DNA of 64,000 bases, taken from Nocardioides yefusunii (GTDB taxonomy: Bacteria > Actinomycetota > Actinomycetes > Propionibacteriales > Nocardioidaceae). The translations under genes were made by a program, and so were the position numbers. Under the pieces are notes generated by a model that saw nothing but the letters and a program-made list of their open reading frames with translations, did not search any database and was not told the origin of the DNA. Below are positions 55,156 through 63,927 of the stretch, piece after piece. Every line of letters starts with the position of its first letter. Positions within the stretch are counted from its first letter, which is position 1. The DNA is taken from NCBI RefSeq assembly GCF_004014875.1, contig NZ_CP034929.1:3038001-3102000 (forward strand), given 5' to 3'.

Positions 55156-55833
55156 GTGGACAACGACGTGCTTCGGCAGGCACCGCTGTTCAGTGCGCTC
55201 GACGACGAGGCAGCCACTGCGCTCAGTGCATCGATGGCGGAGTCTCGGCTCCGCCGAGGCGATGTCCTGTTCCACGAGGGTGACTCCGGCGACCGCCTGT
55301 ACATCGTTCTGGACGGCAAGGTGAAGCTCGGCCGCTCGGCCGCTGACGGTCGCGAGAACCTTCTCGCCGTCATGGGCCCCGGCCAGATGTTCGGTGAGCT
55401 CTCGCTCTTCGACCCGGGCCCGCGCTCGGCAACCGTCACCGCGGTGACCGACGCGTCCTTCGCGTCCCTCACGCACGACGACCTGCTCCGCTGGCTCGAG
55501 GGTCGCCCCACCGTGGCGCGCTCCCTCCTCAACCAGCTCGCTTCGCGCCTGCGCAAGTCGAACGACGTCGTCGCTGACCTCGTCTTCTCCGACGTGCCCG
55601 GCCGCGTCGCCAAGGCCCTCCTCGACCTGGCCGACCGTTTCGGTCGCTCGGCCGACGACGGCGTCCACGTGCACCACGACCTCACCCAGGAAGAGCTCGC
55701 CCAGCTGGTCGGCGCTTCCCGTGAGACCGTCAACAAGGCCCTCGCCGACTTCGCGTCGCGTGGCTGGATCCGCCTGGAGCCCCGCTCCGTCGTGATCATG
55801 GACATCGACCGTCTGGGCAAGCGCGCGCGCTGA
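55156..55833 (+). CDS. crp: Crp/Fnr family regulator (Crp/GlxR type)
   Basis: 225 residues from the GTG at 55156 (GGAGG upstream); an earlier frame start adds a non-conserved Arg-rich leader. Cyclic-nucleotide domain: GDRLYIVLDGKVKLGR, DGRENLLAVMGPGQMFGELSLFDPGPRSATVTA with Glu81 and Arg90 of the cAMP pocket. C-terminal helix-turn-helix LTQEELAQLVGASRETVNKALADFASRGWI is nearly identical to mycobacterial Crp (Rv3676) and corynebacterial GlxR. A global regulator of carbon and energy metabolism. Followed by a strong terminator. Confidence 0.95.
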   Translation: MDNDVLRQAPLFSALDDEAATALSASMAESRLRRGDVLFHEGDSGDRLYIVLDGKVKLGRSAADGRENLLAVMGPGQMFGELSLFDPGPRSATVTAVTDASFASLTHDDLLRWLEGRPTVARSLLNQLASRLRKSNDVVADLVFSDVPGRVAKALLDLADRFGRSADDGVHVHHDLTQEELAQLVGASRETVNKALADFASRGWIRLEPRSVVIMDIDRLGKRAR

Positions 55834-55847
55834 CCCGCACCGTCACC

Positions 55848-55881
55848 CGAGAGGCCCCCGGCACCTGCCGGGGGCCTCTCG
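55848..55881 (+). terminator. Terminator of crp
   Basis: Perfect 16-base arms (55848-55863, 55866-55881), followed by CATTTCT, 15 bases after the stop. Confidence 0.85.
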
Positions 55882-55976
55882 CATTTCTCGCTCCTGCCCC
55901 CGGCCGAAAGAACTTCGGGGACGATGCCACCCGTACGTCGTGCGTCGTGCGTCTAGGGCTGTGAAAGGGGGAGACG

Positions 55977-56486
55977 ATGTCACTCACACCCGACGAAGCA
56001 GGCTTCACCGCCTTCGTCACCGCCCGCGGACCGTCACTGCAACGTGCGGCGTTCCTGCTCACCGGCGACCACCACCTCGCCCAGGACCTCGTCCAAGGCG
56101 CGCTCATGCAGGCCGCGAAGCACTGGACCAAGATCCACACCTCGCCCGAGGCGTACGTGCGGCGTTCGATCTTCACCGCCAACGTCTCCTCGTGGCGTCG
56201 TCGCAAGAACCTCACCGAACACCCCGCGGGTGACGCGCTCCCCCAGCGCCCCGCCGACGACGGCGACCACGACGCCCGGCTCTCCCTTGCCGCGGCGCTC
56301 GACGCCCTGACCCGCAAGCAGCGCGCCGTCCTGGTGCTGCGCTACTGGTCGGACCTCACCGAGACGCAGGCCGCCGAGACCCTCGGCGTCTCCGTGAACA
56401 CCGTGAAGTCCACCCACCGTCAGGCGCTGGCCCGCCTGCGCGAGCGCTCCCCCGAGCTCGTCGACCTGATGGGAGGCCACCGATGA
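55977..56486 (+). CDS. SigE-family RNA polymerase sigma factor (ECF)
   Basis: 169 residues, GGGGGAG upstream of the ATG. Region 2 is LQRAAFLLTGDHHLAQDLVQGALMQAAKHW and SPEAYVRRSIFTANVSSWRRRK. Region 4 is LDALTRKQRAVLVLRYWSDLTETQAAETLGVSVNTVKSTHRQALARLR. This is the 'SigE family' of small actinobacterial ECF factors, which are usually followed by a membrane protein serving as anti-sigma or sensor. Its stop overlaps the next start by four bases. The target promoter is unknown. Confidence 0.93.
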   Translation: MSLTPDEAGFTAFVTARGPSLQRAAFLLTGDHHLAQDLVQGALMQAAKHWTKIHTSPEAYVRRSIFTANVSSWRRRKNLTEHPAGDALPQRPADDGDHDARLSLAAALDALTRKQRAVLVLRYWSDLTETQAAETLGVSVNTVKSTHRQALARLRERSPELVDLMGGHR

Positions 56487-59446
56487 GCACACCCACCCCG
56501 TTCGACGACGAGACGCTGACCGCCGACCTCACCCGGACGTTCGACGCGCTCACCGCCGACTTCACGCCTGCACCGCTCGACGCCGCCGACCTCTGGCAGC
56601 GCGGACGCCACGAACGCCGTCGCGACCTGCTCCAGGTGGTCGCCGCAGCCGTGGTGCTGGTGCTCCTGCTGACCGCCACCGCACTCGCCGCGCCGGTGCA
56701 GGTGTTGCCCGCCTCGACCCCCGACCCCAGCGATCCCGACGCGGGCGCGTTCCCGACCCGGGTGCACGTTCCTGAGATCGACGACGACGTCCCGATCGAG
56801 AGCGAGTTCCCCACCGGACGTGCGTCGATCGCGCTGATGATCGGATCCGACCGGGGCACCGCCCTGGTGCTCCTCGTCGACGCCGTCGACGGCACCCACA
56901 CCGTCGTCTCCGTCCCAGGCCTCCCCCTGCGCAACGACACCAGCACCGGCTCGGTGTGGCTCAGCCCCGACGGCTGGCACCTCGCGTACCCGACGCTGAC
57001 CCGCACCGGCGTCGGGACACGGGAGGCCGGCCTCAGCGTCGTCGACCTGCGCACCGGCGGCACCGTCAGCGCTCCGACCGGGCCGGCCGCGGCAACGGGA
57101 TGGCAGGTCACCGACCTGGCGTGGTCGCCGGACTCGACCCACTTCGTGTGGACGGCCTCTGCGTTCGACACCGCGAACCCGACCGAGGACACGGCCGTCC
57201 GTCTGGGCCGGGGCACGGCGGAGTCCCCCGTCGGGACCTCCGTGCCCGTCCCCGACGAGGCCGTCGGCTGGTTCCCTGCCCTCGCGCTGTCGAGCGACGA
57301 CGTGGTCGTGCTGGCCAACGAGGACGTGCGCAGCACCTGGCGCCTGGTCGGGGACGAGATCGTCGTCGGGGCGACCCGTCGCGCCGTGGTCTCCGAGTCC
57401 GACCAGGAGAGCTCCGAACCCGACGTTCCCGAAATGGCCGGCGCTGGTTTCAGCCGCGACGGAGCGAGCGTGATCGCCGGTCTGGGGTCGCACGGCGACA
57501 CCGCAAGCAAGAAGACGACCGTCGCCCACGACACCCGCAGCCTGCTCAACGACTCCTCCGACGATCCGGTCTCCGGCGTCACGCAGGCGTGGTCGATCGA
57601 CGCCGACACCGACACCGGAGTCGCACTGCTGGGCGTGACCCCGGCAGGCGCGCTGCTGCTGCAGCCGTCGTTCGCGGCGGGCTCCGTGTACCGGGGAGCC
57701 GACGACGGCGACGCGTCAGGCGGTTCCGCGATCGACGCTCCCGTACTCCTGGAGTTCACGTCCTTGTACGGGGCGTCACCCGAGGAGTTCTCCCTCGCCG
57801 TCGATCTCGGCGACCGTGCACCGGTGAAGTTCGCCGCGCCCGAGTGGGAACGCAGCCACACCTGGGTGCTGTGGGCTCTGGCCTCCGGCGCTGCCGCCGT
57901 GGCGCTGGTGTGGGCGGTGTTTCGGTCCCGCACCTCGCGGCCCTCCTCGGAGAAGAACGCAGAGGTTCCCGTCACGGCAGTCCGAGTGGCACCGACGACG
58001 ATGTTCACGCTCGGCTTCCTGGGCACCTGTGCGCTGCTGGTGACGATGGCGCTCAGCGTCGTCCCGCCCGTTCTGGGCGTGCCGATGGCGATCGGCCTCG
58101 CGCTCCTGGCGTTCGCCTGGGGCCGGAAGGTGTGGCTTCCCGCCGCGTCGAGTCCACGGCGACGCACGGCGAGGACCGTCGTCGCTCTCGCCGTCGTCGG
58201 CTGTGTCACCGCGTGGGCAGCCGCACCGCTGGCCCCCGTCGAGGGCGTCGAGTTCGCGCCGGGGGCCCTGCCCGTCACGGTGGAGGCGCCGCAGGGGCGC
58301 GTCGACGAGGTGTTCCCCGGAACCCGCGGAACCACCCCGCTCGACGAGGTCGGCCGACTCTCCGCCCTCACCTCCACCTCGCGCGACATGCTGATGGGCG
58401 TCTCGGCGACGAACGGGCGCCACATGGTTCTCGACGTCGACACCCAGCAGTTCGGGATGCGTACCGAGTCTCCGGCGTTGGCCCTCTCCCCCGACGGCCT
58501 CCTCGTGGTGGCGCCCTGGGAGGACCTGGGCACGACCACCGCCGAGAGTTCCGCGGGCCTGCGCCTGATCGACGTCACCGGGGGTCCTGAGCGTCACCTC
58601 GCCCTGACCGGCGAGCACGGTCGCCCGGTCACGGTCGAGCAGGTCACGTTCTCCGCCGACGGCAGTCATCTGGCGTGGGTGGGCGACGAGATGAACCAGT
58701 TCGACGAGGGCGGCTCGTCCTGGAGCGGCGAAGCGCGCACTGTGGGCGTGACCCGCGTCGACGACCTCACCGCCGGGGGATGGCGGATCGCGAAGGCCTC
58801 GGAGAACACCGCGATCGCCGTCTCCGACGACGGTGTCGGCCGGTTCGTGACGGGTCGACGCCTGGCCACCTTCACCGCCACCACCGCACCCGAGGTGCGC
58901 CGCTTCGTTCCCACCACACCCGTCTGGGAGGGCGCCGCTGTCTCCCCCGACGGCACCCGCCTGGTGCTCGGCGTCGGCAACAACGACTCGCTCGACCTGA
59001 TCGAAGAGGGCCTGTGGAAGGTCGACCTCACCACCGCCGACGCCACGGCCACCCCGCTCGACTGGGCGCCGACGGGCGCGCTCGGAGTGCGGCCATTGGG
59101 ATGGTCTCGTCTCGACGAACTCGTCGTGCAGACCACGTCGCACCAGCGTCTGGGGTCGTACCTGAGCCCGTCCTTCGTCGAGGTGCAGGCGCTGCGGATC
59201 GACGCGGGCGAGATCGGCGACGCCCGCCTCCTCAGCACCGCCGAACTCCCGCACCAGCGCCCGCTGTGGGTCGCCACCGACCTGGCCCACCTCGATCCGG
59301 TGGACTTCGGTGAGCAGCGGTGGCCCGTCACCGACGAGCGGCTCTGGGGCATCGGGATCGGGGCTGCCGGCACGCTCGCGCTGCTGGTCCTGCTGGGACG
59401 CGACCTCGGCGGCGCCGTCCGACGCAGGCGACGCACCGGCTCCTGA
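56483..59446 (+). CDS. Large membrane protein with two propeller-like halves, coupled to the sigma factor
   Basis: 987 residues. A cytoplasmic N-terminus of 48 residues (possible sigma-binding part, DLWQRGRHERRRD) precedes membrane helix 49-70. An extracytoplasmic half (about 75-455) has propeller-type repeats (WLSPDGWHLAYP, LSVVDLRTGG, LAWSPDSTHFVW). A membrane block of about four helices spans 462-583. A second such half (about 590-950) has LALSPDGLLVVAP, LRLIDVTGG, VTFSADGSHLAWVG and AAVSPDGTRLVLGVG. A last helix (953-973) ends with an Arg-rich tail. The two halves look like an internal duplication. Anti-sigma or sensor role inferred from the ATGA coupling. Confidence 0.75.
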   Translation: MSTPTPFDDETLTADLTRTFDALTADFTPAPLDAADLWQRGRHERRRDLLQVVAAAVVLVLLLTATALAAPVQVLPASTPDPSDPDAGAFPTRVHVPEIDDDVPIESEFPTGRASIALMIGSDRGTALVLLVDAVDGTHTVVSVPGLPLRNDTSTGSVWLSPDGWHLAYPTLTRTGVGTREAGLSVVDLRTGGTVSAPTGPAAATGWQVTDLAWSPDSTHFVWTASAFDTANPTEDTAVRLGRGTAESPVGTSVPVPDEAVGWFPALALSSDDVVVLANEDVRSTWRLVGDEIVVGATRRAVVSESDQESSEPDVPEMAGAGFSRDGASVIAGLGSHGDTASKKTTVAHDTRSLLNDSSDDPVSGVTQAWSIDADTDTGVALLGVTPAGALLLQPSFAAGSVYRGADDGDASGGSAIDAPVLLEFTSLYGASPEEFSLAVDLGDRAPVKFAAPEWERSHTWVLWALASGAAAVALVWAVFRSRTSRPSSEKNAEVPVTAVRVAPTTMFTLGFLGTCALLVTMALSVVPPVLGVPMAIGLALLAFAWGRKVWLPAASSPRRRTARTVVALAVVGCVTAWAAAPLAPVEGVEFAPGALPVTVEAPQGRVDEVFPGTRGTTPLDEVGRLSALTSTSRDMLMGVSATNGRHMVLDVDTQQFGMRTESPALALSPDGLLVVAPWEDLGTTTAESSAGLRLIDVTGGPERHLALTGEHGRPVTVEQVTFSADGSHLAWVGDEMNQFDEGGSSWSGEARTVGVTRVDDLTAGGWRIAKASENTAIAVSDDGVGRFVTGRRLATFTATTAPEVRRFVPTTPVWEGAAVSPDGTRLVLGVGNNDSLDLIEEGLWKVDLTTADATATPLDWAPTGALGVRPLGWSRLDELVVQTTSHQRLGSYLSPSFVEVQALRIDAGEIGDARLLSTAELPHQRPLWVATDLAHLDPVDFGEQRWPVTDERLWGIGIGAAGTLALLVLLGRDLGGAVRRRRRTGS

Positions 59447-59475
59447 CGCGTCATCCCGGCAGAGCCGCAGAACGC

Positions 59476-59515
59476 ACGCAGGCCCCTCACCCGTTCCCGG
59501 GTGAGGGGCCTGCGT
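59476..59515. terminator. Bidirectional terminator after the 987-residue gene
   Basis: 18-base perfect arms (59476-59493, 59498-59515) with a 4-base loop, between convergent genes. Confidence 0.85.
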
Positions 59516-59557
59516 GTCAGCGACGCGTCGTCAGCAGAGGAGCGAACCTGGTGGTGC

Positions 59558-61078
59558 TCAGGCCTGCTTCTGCATGGTGCCGGTGTCCACGAAACGCTGG
59601 TGCCAGCTCAGGGCCTCGTCCAGCAGGTGCGGGGTGTGCAGCGCGTTCGGACGGGCCTTCTCGGCACGCTCCACGTAGTCGAGCAGCGCGTCCTTGTAGT
59701 CGGGGTGCGCGCAGTTCTCGATCACGACGCGGGCACGGCGACGCGGCGACAGGCCGCGCAGGTCGGCAAGACCCTGCTCGGTGACGATCACCATGACGTC
59801 GTGCTCGGTGTGGTCGACGTGGGAGGCCATCGGGACGATCGTGGAGATCGAGCCGTTCTTGGCCGTCGACGGCGAGAGGAACATGTTGAGGAAGGCGTTG
59901 CGGGTGAAGTCGCCCGAGCCGCCGATGCCGTTCATCATCTGCGAGCCCATGACGTGAGTGGAGTTCACGTGGCCGTAGATGTCGGCCTCGATCATGCCGT
60001 TCATGCAGATCAGGCCGAGGCGACGGATCAGCTCGGGGTGGTTGGAGATCTCCTCGGCGCGCAGGACGAGCTTGCCGCGGTACTTCTCGATGTCGCGGTT
60101 GAAGCGCTCTGCGCCCAGGTCGGAGAGACCGAACGAGGTGGCCGAGGCGAACGCCAGGGTGCCGTCGTCGAGCAGGTCGAGCATGCCGTCCTGCAGGACC
60201 TCGGTGTAGGCCGAGAGGCCGTTGAACTCGCTGTTGCCCAGGCCCGCGAGGACCGCGTTGGCGACGTTGCCGACACCGGACTGGATCGGCAGGAGGGAGG
60301 CGGGCATGCGGCCGGCCGCGACCTCGTGGCGCAGGAAGTCGACGACGTGCTCACCGATGGCGGTGGAGGCGGCGTCGATCGGCGCGAACGGAGAGTTGCG
60401 GTCGGGAGCGTGGGTCTCCACCACAGCGACGACCTTGTCGAGGTCGACGCGCAGGTAGGGCTCACCGATGAGCTGGTCGACCTGGGTCAGCGGGATCGGC
60501 TGACGGTGCGGCGGCAGCGCGGTCTTGTAGTAGACGTCGTGGAAGCCCTCGAACGCCCGCGGCTGCCAGTCGTTGACCTCGATGATGACCTTGTCGGCCT
60601 GGTCGAGCCACGTCTTGTTGTTGCCGACCGACGACGACGGCACGAGGCGTCCGTCGGGCAGGATCGCAGCGACCTCGATGACGGCGACGTCCAGGTTGCC
60701 GTAGAAGCCGAACCACATGTGCTGGGCGGAGTGGCTCAGGTGCGGGTCGAGGTAGTCGACCTCACCGGAGTTGATCGCGCGACGCAGCGTCGGGTCCGAG
60801 GCGTACGGCAGACGACGGTTCAGCGCGTGGGCCTCGGCGAGGACACCGTCCACCACGGGAGAGGTGGAGGCACCGGTCCAGAGGTCGATGCGGAACTCGT
60901 CGCCCCGGGCGTGGTGAGCCTTCGCGCGCTCGGCAATGGCCGTCGGCAGTTCCTTGGGGCAGCCGGCACCGGTGAAACCGCTCATGCCGACGCGGTCACC
61001 CGCCTGGATGAAGGTCGCTGCCTGCTCAGCAGACATGACCTTGTTCTGCAGCACGGAACAGGAGATGCGCTCGCTCAC
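59558..61078 (-). CDS. Acetyl-CoA hydrolase / succinate CoA-transferase family
   Basis: 506 residues, GTG start (GAGAGGA upstream). Family-I CoA-transferase: GDRVGMSGFTGAGCPKELPTAIAERA, RLVPSSSVGNNKTWLDQAD, SGVGNVANAVLAGLGNSEFNGLSAYTEVLQDGML (catalytic Glu in YTEVLQDG), and GIGGSGDFTRNA. Members move CoA between acetyl, succinyl and propionyl groups, or hydrolyse acetyl-CoA. The length and YTEVLQDG context favour acetyl-CoA:succinate CoA-transferase. With acs it gives a second link between acetate and acetyl-CoA. No partner gene is adjacent. Confidence 0.88.
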   Translation of the reverse strand: MSERISCSVLQNKVMSAEQAATFIQAGDRVGMSGFTGAGCPKELPTAIAERAKAHHARGDEFRIDLWTGASTSPVVDGVLAEAHALNRRLPYASDPTLRRAINSGEVDYLDPHLSHSAQHMWFGFYGNLDVAVIEVAAILPDGRLVPSSSVGNNKTWLDQADKVIIEVNDWQPRAFEGFHDVYYKTALPPHRQPIPLTQVDQLIGEPYLRVDLDKVVAVVETHAPDRNSPFAPIDAASTAIGEHVVDFLRHEVAAGRMPASLLPIQSGVGNVANAVLAGLGNSEFNGLSAYTEVLQDGMLDLLDDGTLAFASATSFGLSDLGAERFNRDIEKYRGKLVLRAEEISNHPELIRRLGLICMNGMIEADIYGHVNSTHVMGSQMMNGIGGSGDFTRNAFLNMFLSPSTAKNGSISTIVPMASHVDHTEHDVMVIVTEQGLADLRGLSPRRRARVVIENCAHPDYKDALLDYVERAEKARPNALHTPHLLDEALSWHQRFVDTGTMQKQA

Positions 61079-61369
61079 CTGTTGATCCTCTCACTCACTT
61101 GACTACTTGTAAGCAGTCGGACGGCGCGAACGCACGCCCCTCGTGAGGGCACACGTGTCGACGCTGACACGATTGAAGGAACCATTCAGCCACTGTTCGG
61201 CCGAACACGAACCCCCCGAACGGGTGGACCATGACCACGGTCACTCCGCCCCGGTGACCGGCACCACTGACAAGTGCCCACCCAGTATGGGATCACGCGC
61301 GAAAAGGTGACCGCTGCGTGACCGGCGCGCACCCCGTTCCGTGACCGGACGATCCGTTGCCCGGGGCCC

Positions 61370-62191
61370 TCAGCGGGTCGCGAGGTACTGCAGCTGCGCC
61401 CGCACGGAGAGTTCGGCCGCTCCCCACAGCACCGGGTCGACGTCGGCGTAGACGTTCTCGACGACGGTGCGGGCGTCCACCTCGGCGACGTGTGCGTCGA
61501 GCGCGACGACTGCGGCCTCCACCTGCGCGAGCCGCGCCTGGCGATGACTGACGTAGAAGTCGAGGACCGCCAGGGCGTCGTCGATGACCGGACCGTGCCC
61601 GGGCAGCACCCGGGCGACGTCGTGGGCCTCGGCGAGGTCGCGGAGCCGATCGAGGGAGTCGAGGTAGGCGCCGAGCTGGCCGTCAGGATGCGCGACGACG
61701 GTGGTACCGCGCCCCAGCACGGTGTCGCCGGTGAGGACGGCACTGTCGCCGGGCAGCCAGAACGAGAGGGAGTCGGCGGTGTGGCCGGGCGTGGCGACGA
61801 CGTGCACCTCGAGGCCGTCGACCTCGACGACGTCGCCGTCACCGAGACCTTCGGAACCGAGGACGTGCGCGGGGTCGAGGGCCCGGACACCGCAGCCCAT
61901 CCGCTCGGCGAACTCCCTCGCCGCCTCGGAGTGGTCGAGGTGGTGGTGAGTCAGGAGAACCGCACCGACATCCCCTGCGACCTCGGCAATTGCGTCCAGG
62001 TGAGTCAGGATCGACGGTCCTGGGTCGACGACGACGCTGCGTCGCGCCCCCGGCTCGCGCAGCACCCAGGTGTTGGTGCCGTCGAGCGTCATCATGGTCG
62101 GGTTGGGCGCGAGGACGCACTGCGCACGCTCACCGAACGCGCCGCCGGCCCACTCCCCGAACGGGACCGCACCGGACTGGTTCCAGCTCAC
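61370..62191 (-). CDS. Metallo-beta-lactamase-fold hydrolase (LACTB2-like)
   Basis: 273 residues from the GTG at 62191, in a GTGA overlap with the Nudix gene (GGAG eight bases upstream). Metal site LLTHHHLDHSEAA (HxHxDH); further ligands in VVATPGHTADSL, VLTGDTVLG and VLPGHGPVI. The C-terminal winged-helix part ends LSVRAQLQYLATR. LACTB2-like proteins are endoribonucleases in animals; in actinobacteria the role is open (a homologue is Rv3677c, from memory). Confidence 0.88.
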   Translation of the reverse strand: MSWNQSGAVPFGEWAGGAFGERAQCVLAPNPTMMTLDGTNTWVLREPGARRSVVVDPGPSILTHLDAIAEVAGDVGAVLLTHHHLDHSEAAREFAERMGCGVRALDPAHVLGSEGLGDGDVVEVDGLEVHVVATPGHTADSLSFWLPGDSAVLTGDTVLGRGTTVVAHPDGQLGAYLDSLDRLRDLAEAHDVARVLPGHGPVIDDALAVLDFYVSHRQARLAQVEAAVVALDAHVAEVDARTVVENVYADVDPVLWGAAELSVRAQLQYLATR

Positions 62192-63051
62192 GACCAACGC
62201 TCCAGGATCAGGTCGACGAACTCGGGGTGTTCACTCAGCACGACGTCGCCGTCCTCGTCCGTCTCGGGGGTGGGGGTGAACATCGTGACGGTGCGCGACG
62301 CGGTGGCTTCCAGCGCCTCTGCCGCGGAACCGAACCGAGCGACGTCCAGGCAGGTCAGGTAGGTGGGCGGCAGCATCATCACGCGTCCGGCCTCGGCCTC
62401 GGCCAACGCTGTCAGCGGGGCGTGCCACTCGACGGCGGACGCCTCGGTGGAGACGTCACGGGTCACCTGACCGGCGGGCAGAGCGGCCAGGAAGAACCAG
62501 GTGCGGAAGCGTCGGGGCTCGAACTCCGGGGTGGTCCAGCCGGAGATCACGCCGAGCAGGTCGCTGCGCAGGACGAGACCGCGGCGGCTCAGGAAGTCGG
62601 CGAAGTGCAGTTCGTGCGCCTCCAACGCGCGACGGTCAGCTTCCCAGTCGTCACCGCTGGTGTCGGCGACCACCGACGTCGCATCGGGCCCGGCGAGCAG
62701 GACGCCGGACTCCTCGAACGTCTCCCGCACTGCTGCACAGACCAGCGCGCGGGCGGTGTCGGTGTCGGTGCCCAGGCGGACCGCCCACTCCGCAGGCGCC
62801 GGACCGGCCCAACTCACGTGCGCGTCGGCGTCACGCGGGTCGACGCCGCCGCCGGGGAAGACCCACATGCCGCCGGCGAACGCCATCGTCTTCTGCCGCC
62901 GCATCAGGTAGATCTCCGGGCTCGCACCGTCCGCGCCCGGTCGCATCAGGACGACAGTGGCGGCGTTGCGTGGCTCCACGGGGGTCTTCTCCCCCGACGC
63001 GTACGCGAGGATCGCGCTCTTGAGCGGCTCGGGCAGGGGCATGCGCTTCAC
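62188..63051 (-). CDS. Nudix hydrolase, NUDT19-like with split Nudix box
   Basis: 287 residues from a GTG with GGAG upstream. YLMRRQKTMAFAGGMWVFPGGGVDPRD holds the Nudix start; the second half CAAVRETFEESGVLL follows after an insertion of about 30 residues, the hallmark of the NUDT19/RP2-type. Probable substrates are CoA derivatives. The C-terminus is helical (LPPTYLTCLDVARFG). Operon with the metallo-hydrolase by four-base overlap. Confidence 0.87.
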   Translation of the reverse strand: MKRMPLPEPLKSAILAYASGEKTPVEPRNAATVVLMRPGADGASPEIYLMRRQKTMAFAGGMWVFPGGGVDPRDADAHVSWAGPAPAEWAVRLGTDTDTARALVCAAVRETFEESGVLLAGPDATSVVADTSGDDWEADRRALEAHELHFADFLSRRGLVLRSDLLGVISGWTTPEFEPRRFRTWFFLAALPAGQVTRDVSTEASAVEWHAPLTALAEAEAGRVMMLPPTYLTCLDVARFGSAAEALEATASRTVTMFTPTPETDEDGDVVLSEHPEFVDLILERWS

Positions 63052-63113
63052 GGGGGCTCCTCACACGACGGGGGACGGCCTACGGCCGCACTGCCCGGAG
63101 ACTAACGCCAACG

Positions 63114-63152
63114 CGTCAGGGGCAGGCCCGGTGATCGGACCTGCCCCTGACG
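63114..63152 (-). terminator. Terminator of the RidA gene
   Basis: CGTCAGGGGCAGG (63114-63126) pairs with CCTGCCCCTGACG (63140-63152), 34 bases beyond the ridA stop on the minus strand. Confidence 0.75.
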
Positions 63153-63185
63153 GACGTGCTGGTGCTGCCGAAGCAGGCGGTTCGA

Positions 63186-63656
63186 TCAGACCTCGACGGT
63201 GATCTCGACCTCGACCGGGACGTCGAGCGGGAGCACCGCGACGCCGACGGCGGAACGGGCGTGGACGCCGCGCTCGCCGAAGACCTTGCCGAGCAGCTCG
63301 GAGGCGCCGTTGGCGACCTGCGGCTGACCGGTGAAGTCGGGGGTGGAAGCGACGAAGGCGACGACCTTGACGACGCGCTTCACCAGCGCGAGGTCACCGA
63401 TCTCGGCCTTCACCGCGGCGATGGCGTTGAGGGTGCACTGCTGGGCAGCCTCGACGGCGAGCTCGACCGAGACGGTGTCGCCGACCTTGCCGGTGGCGAT
63501 CGGGACGCCGGCACGGACGGGGATCTGGCCCGACGTCATGACGAGGTTGCCGGTGCGGATCGCGGGGACGTACGCCGCGACGGGCTTGGCGACCTCGGGG
63601 ACCGCCAGACCGAGCTCGGCGAGAGCGTCCTCGGGGTGGATCTCGTAGAGACCCAT
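63186..63656 (-). CDS. RidA family deaminase (YjgF/UK114)
   Basis: 156 residues from the ATG at 63656, one base shared with the upstream stop. RTGNLVMTSGQIPVRAGVPIATGKVGDTVS and VKRVVKVVAFVASTPDFTGQP are RidA features. The usual R-x-A-V-x-V core reads ARSAVGVAVLPLDVPVEVEITVEV (active-site Arg and late Glu kept). RidA proteins deaminate reactive enamines from PLP enzymes. The N-terminus is about 25 residues longer than E. coli RidA. Confidence 0.9.
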   Translation of the reverse strand: MGLYEIHPEDALAELGLAVPEVAKPVAAYVPAIRTGNLVMTSGQIPVRAGVPIATGKVGDTVSVELAVEAAQQCTLNAIAAVKAEIGDLALVKRVVKVVAFVASTPDFTGQPQVANGASELLGKVFGERGVHARSAVGVAVLPLDVPVEVEITVEV

Positions 63657-63811
63657 CAGTCGTCCAGCGGGCGCTTCAGGAAGGCGACGAGGCCACCCTG
63701 GGCGTTGGTGTGGATGGCGACGAGCTCCCAGCCGTCGGCACCGAAGTTGTTGAGCATGAGCGCTTCGTTGTGGAGCGGAATGGGCGCCACCTGGTACTGC
63801 CACTTGGTCAT
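63656..63811 (-). CDS. DUF4177-like small protein
   Basis: 51 residues from the ATG at 63811: MTKWQYQVAPIPLHN, then LNNFGADGWELVAIHTNAQGG and FLKRPLDD. The G-x-(D/E)-GWELV core and W-x-Y start are the DUF4177 pattern. Function unknown. Its stop shares one base with the ridA start (TGATG), so the two are coupled; the same pairing occurs in mycobacteria (Rv3678A, from memory). Confidence 0.8.
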   Translation of the reverse strand: MTKWQYQVAPIPLHNEALMLNNFGADGWELVAIHTNAQGGLVAFLKRPLDD

Positions 63812-63887
63812 GGGAGAACCCTACCTGCGCGCGCCCGCGCGAGGCTCCACCGAGCGGGCCGTGAACGGGCCGGTCCAGCGCACGCAG

Positions 63888-63927
63888 CAGGTGCTCAGTC
63901 CGTGCGCCCAGCCAGGTGCTCAGTCCG
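63888..63927. repeat. 15-base direct repeat at a gene end
   Basis: CAGGTGCTCAGTCCG occurs at 63888-63902 and 63913-63927, ten bases apart. The second copy contains the stop codon of the partial gene. Confidence 0.8.
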
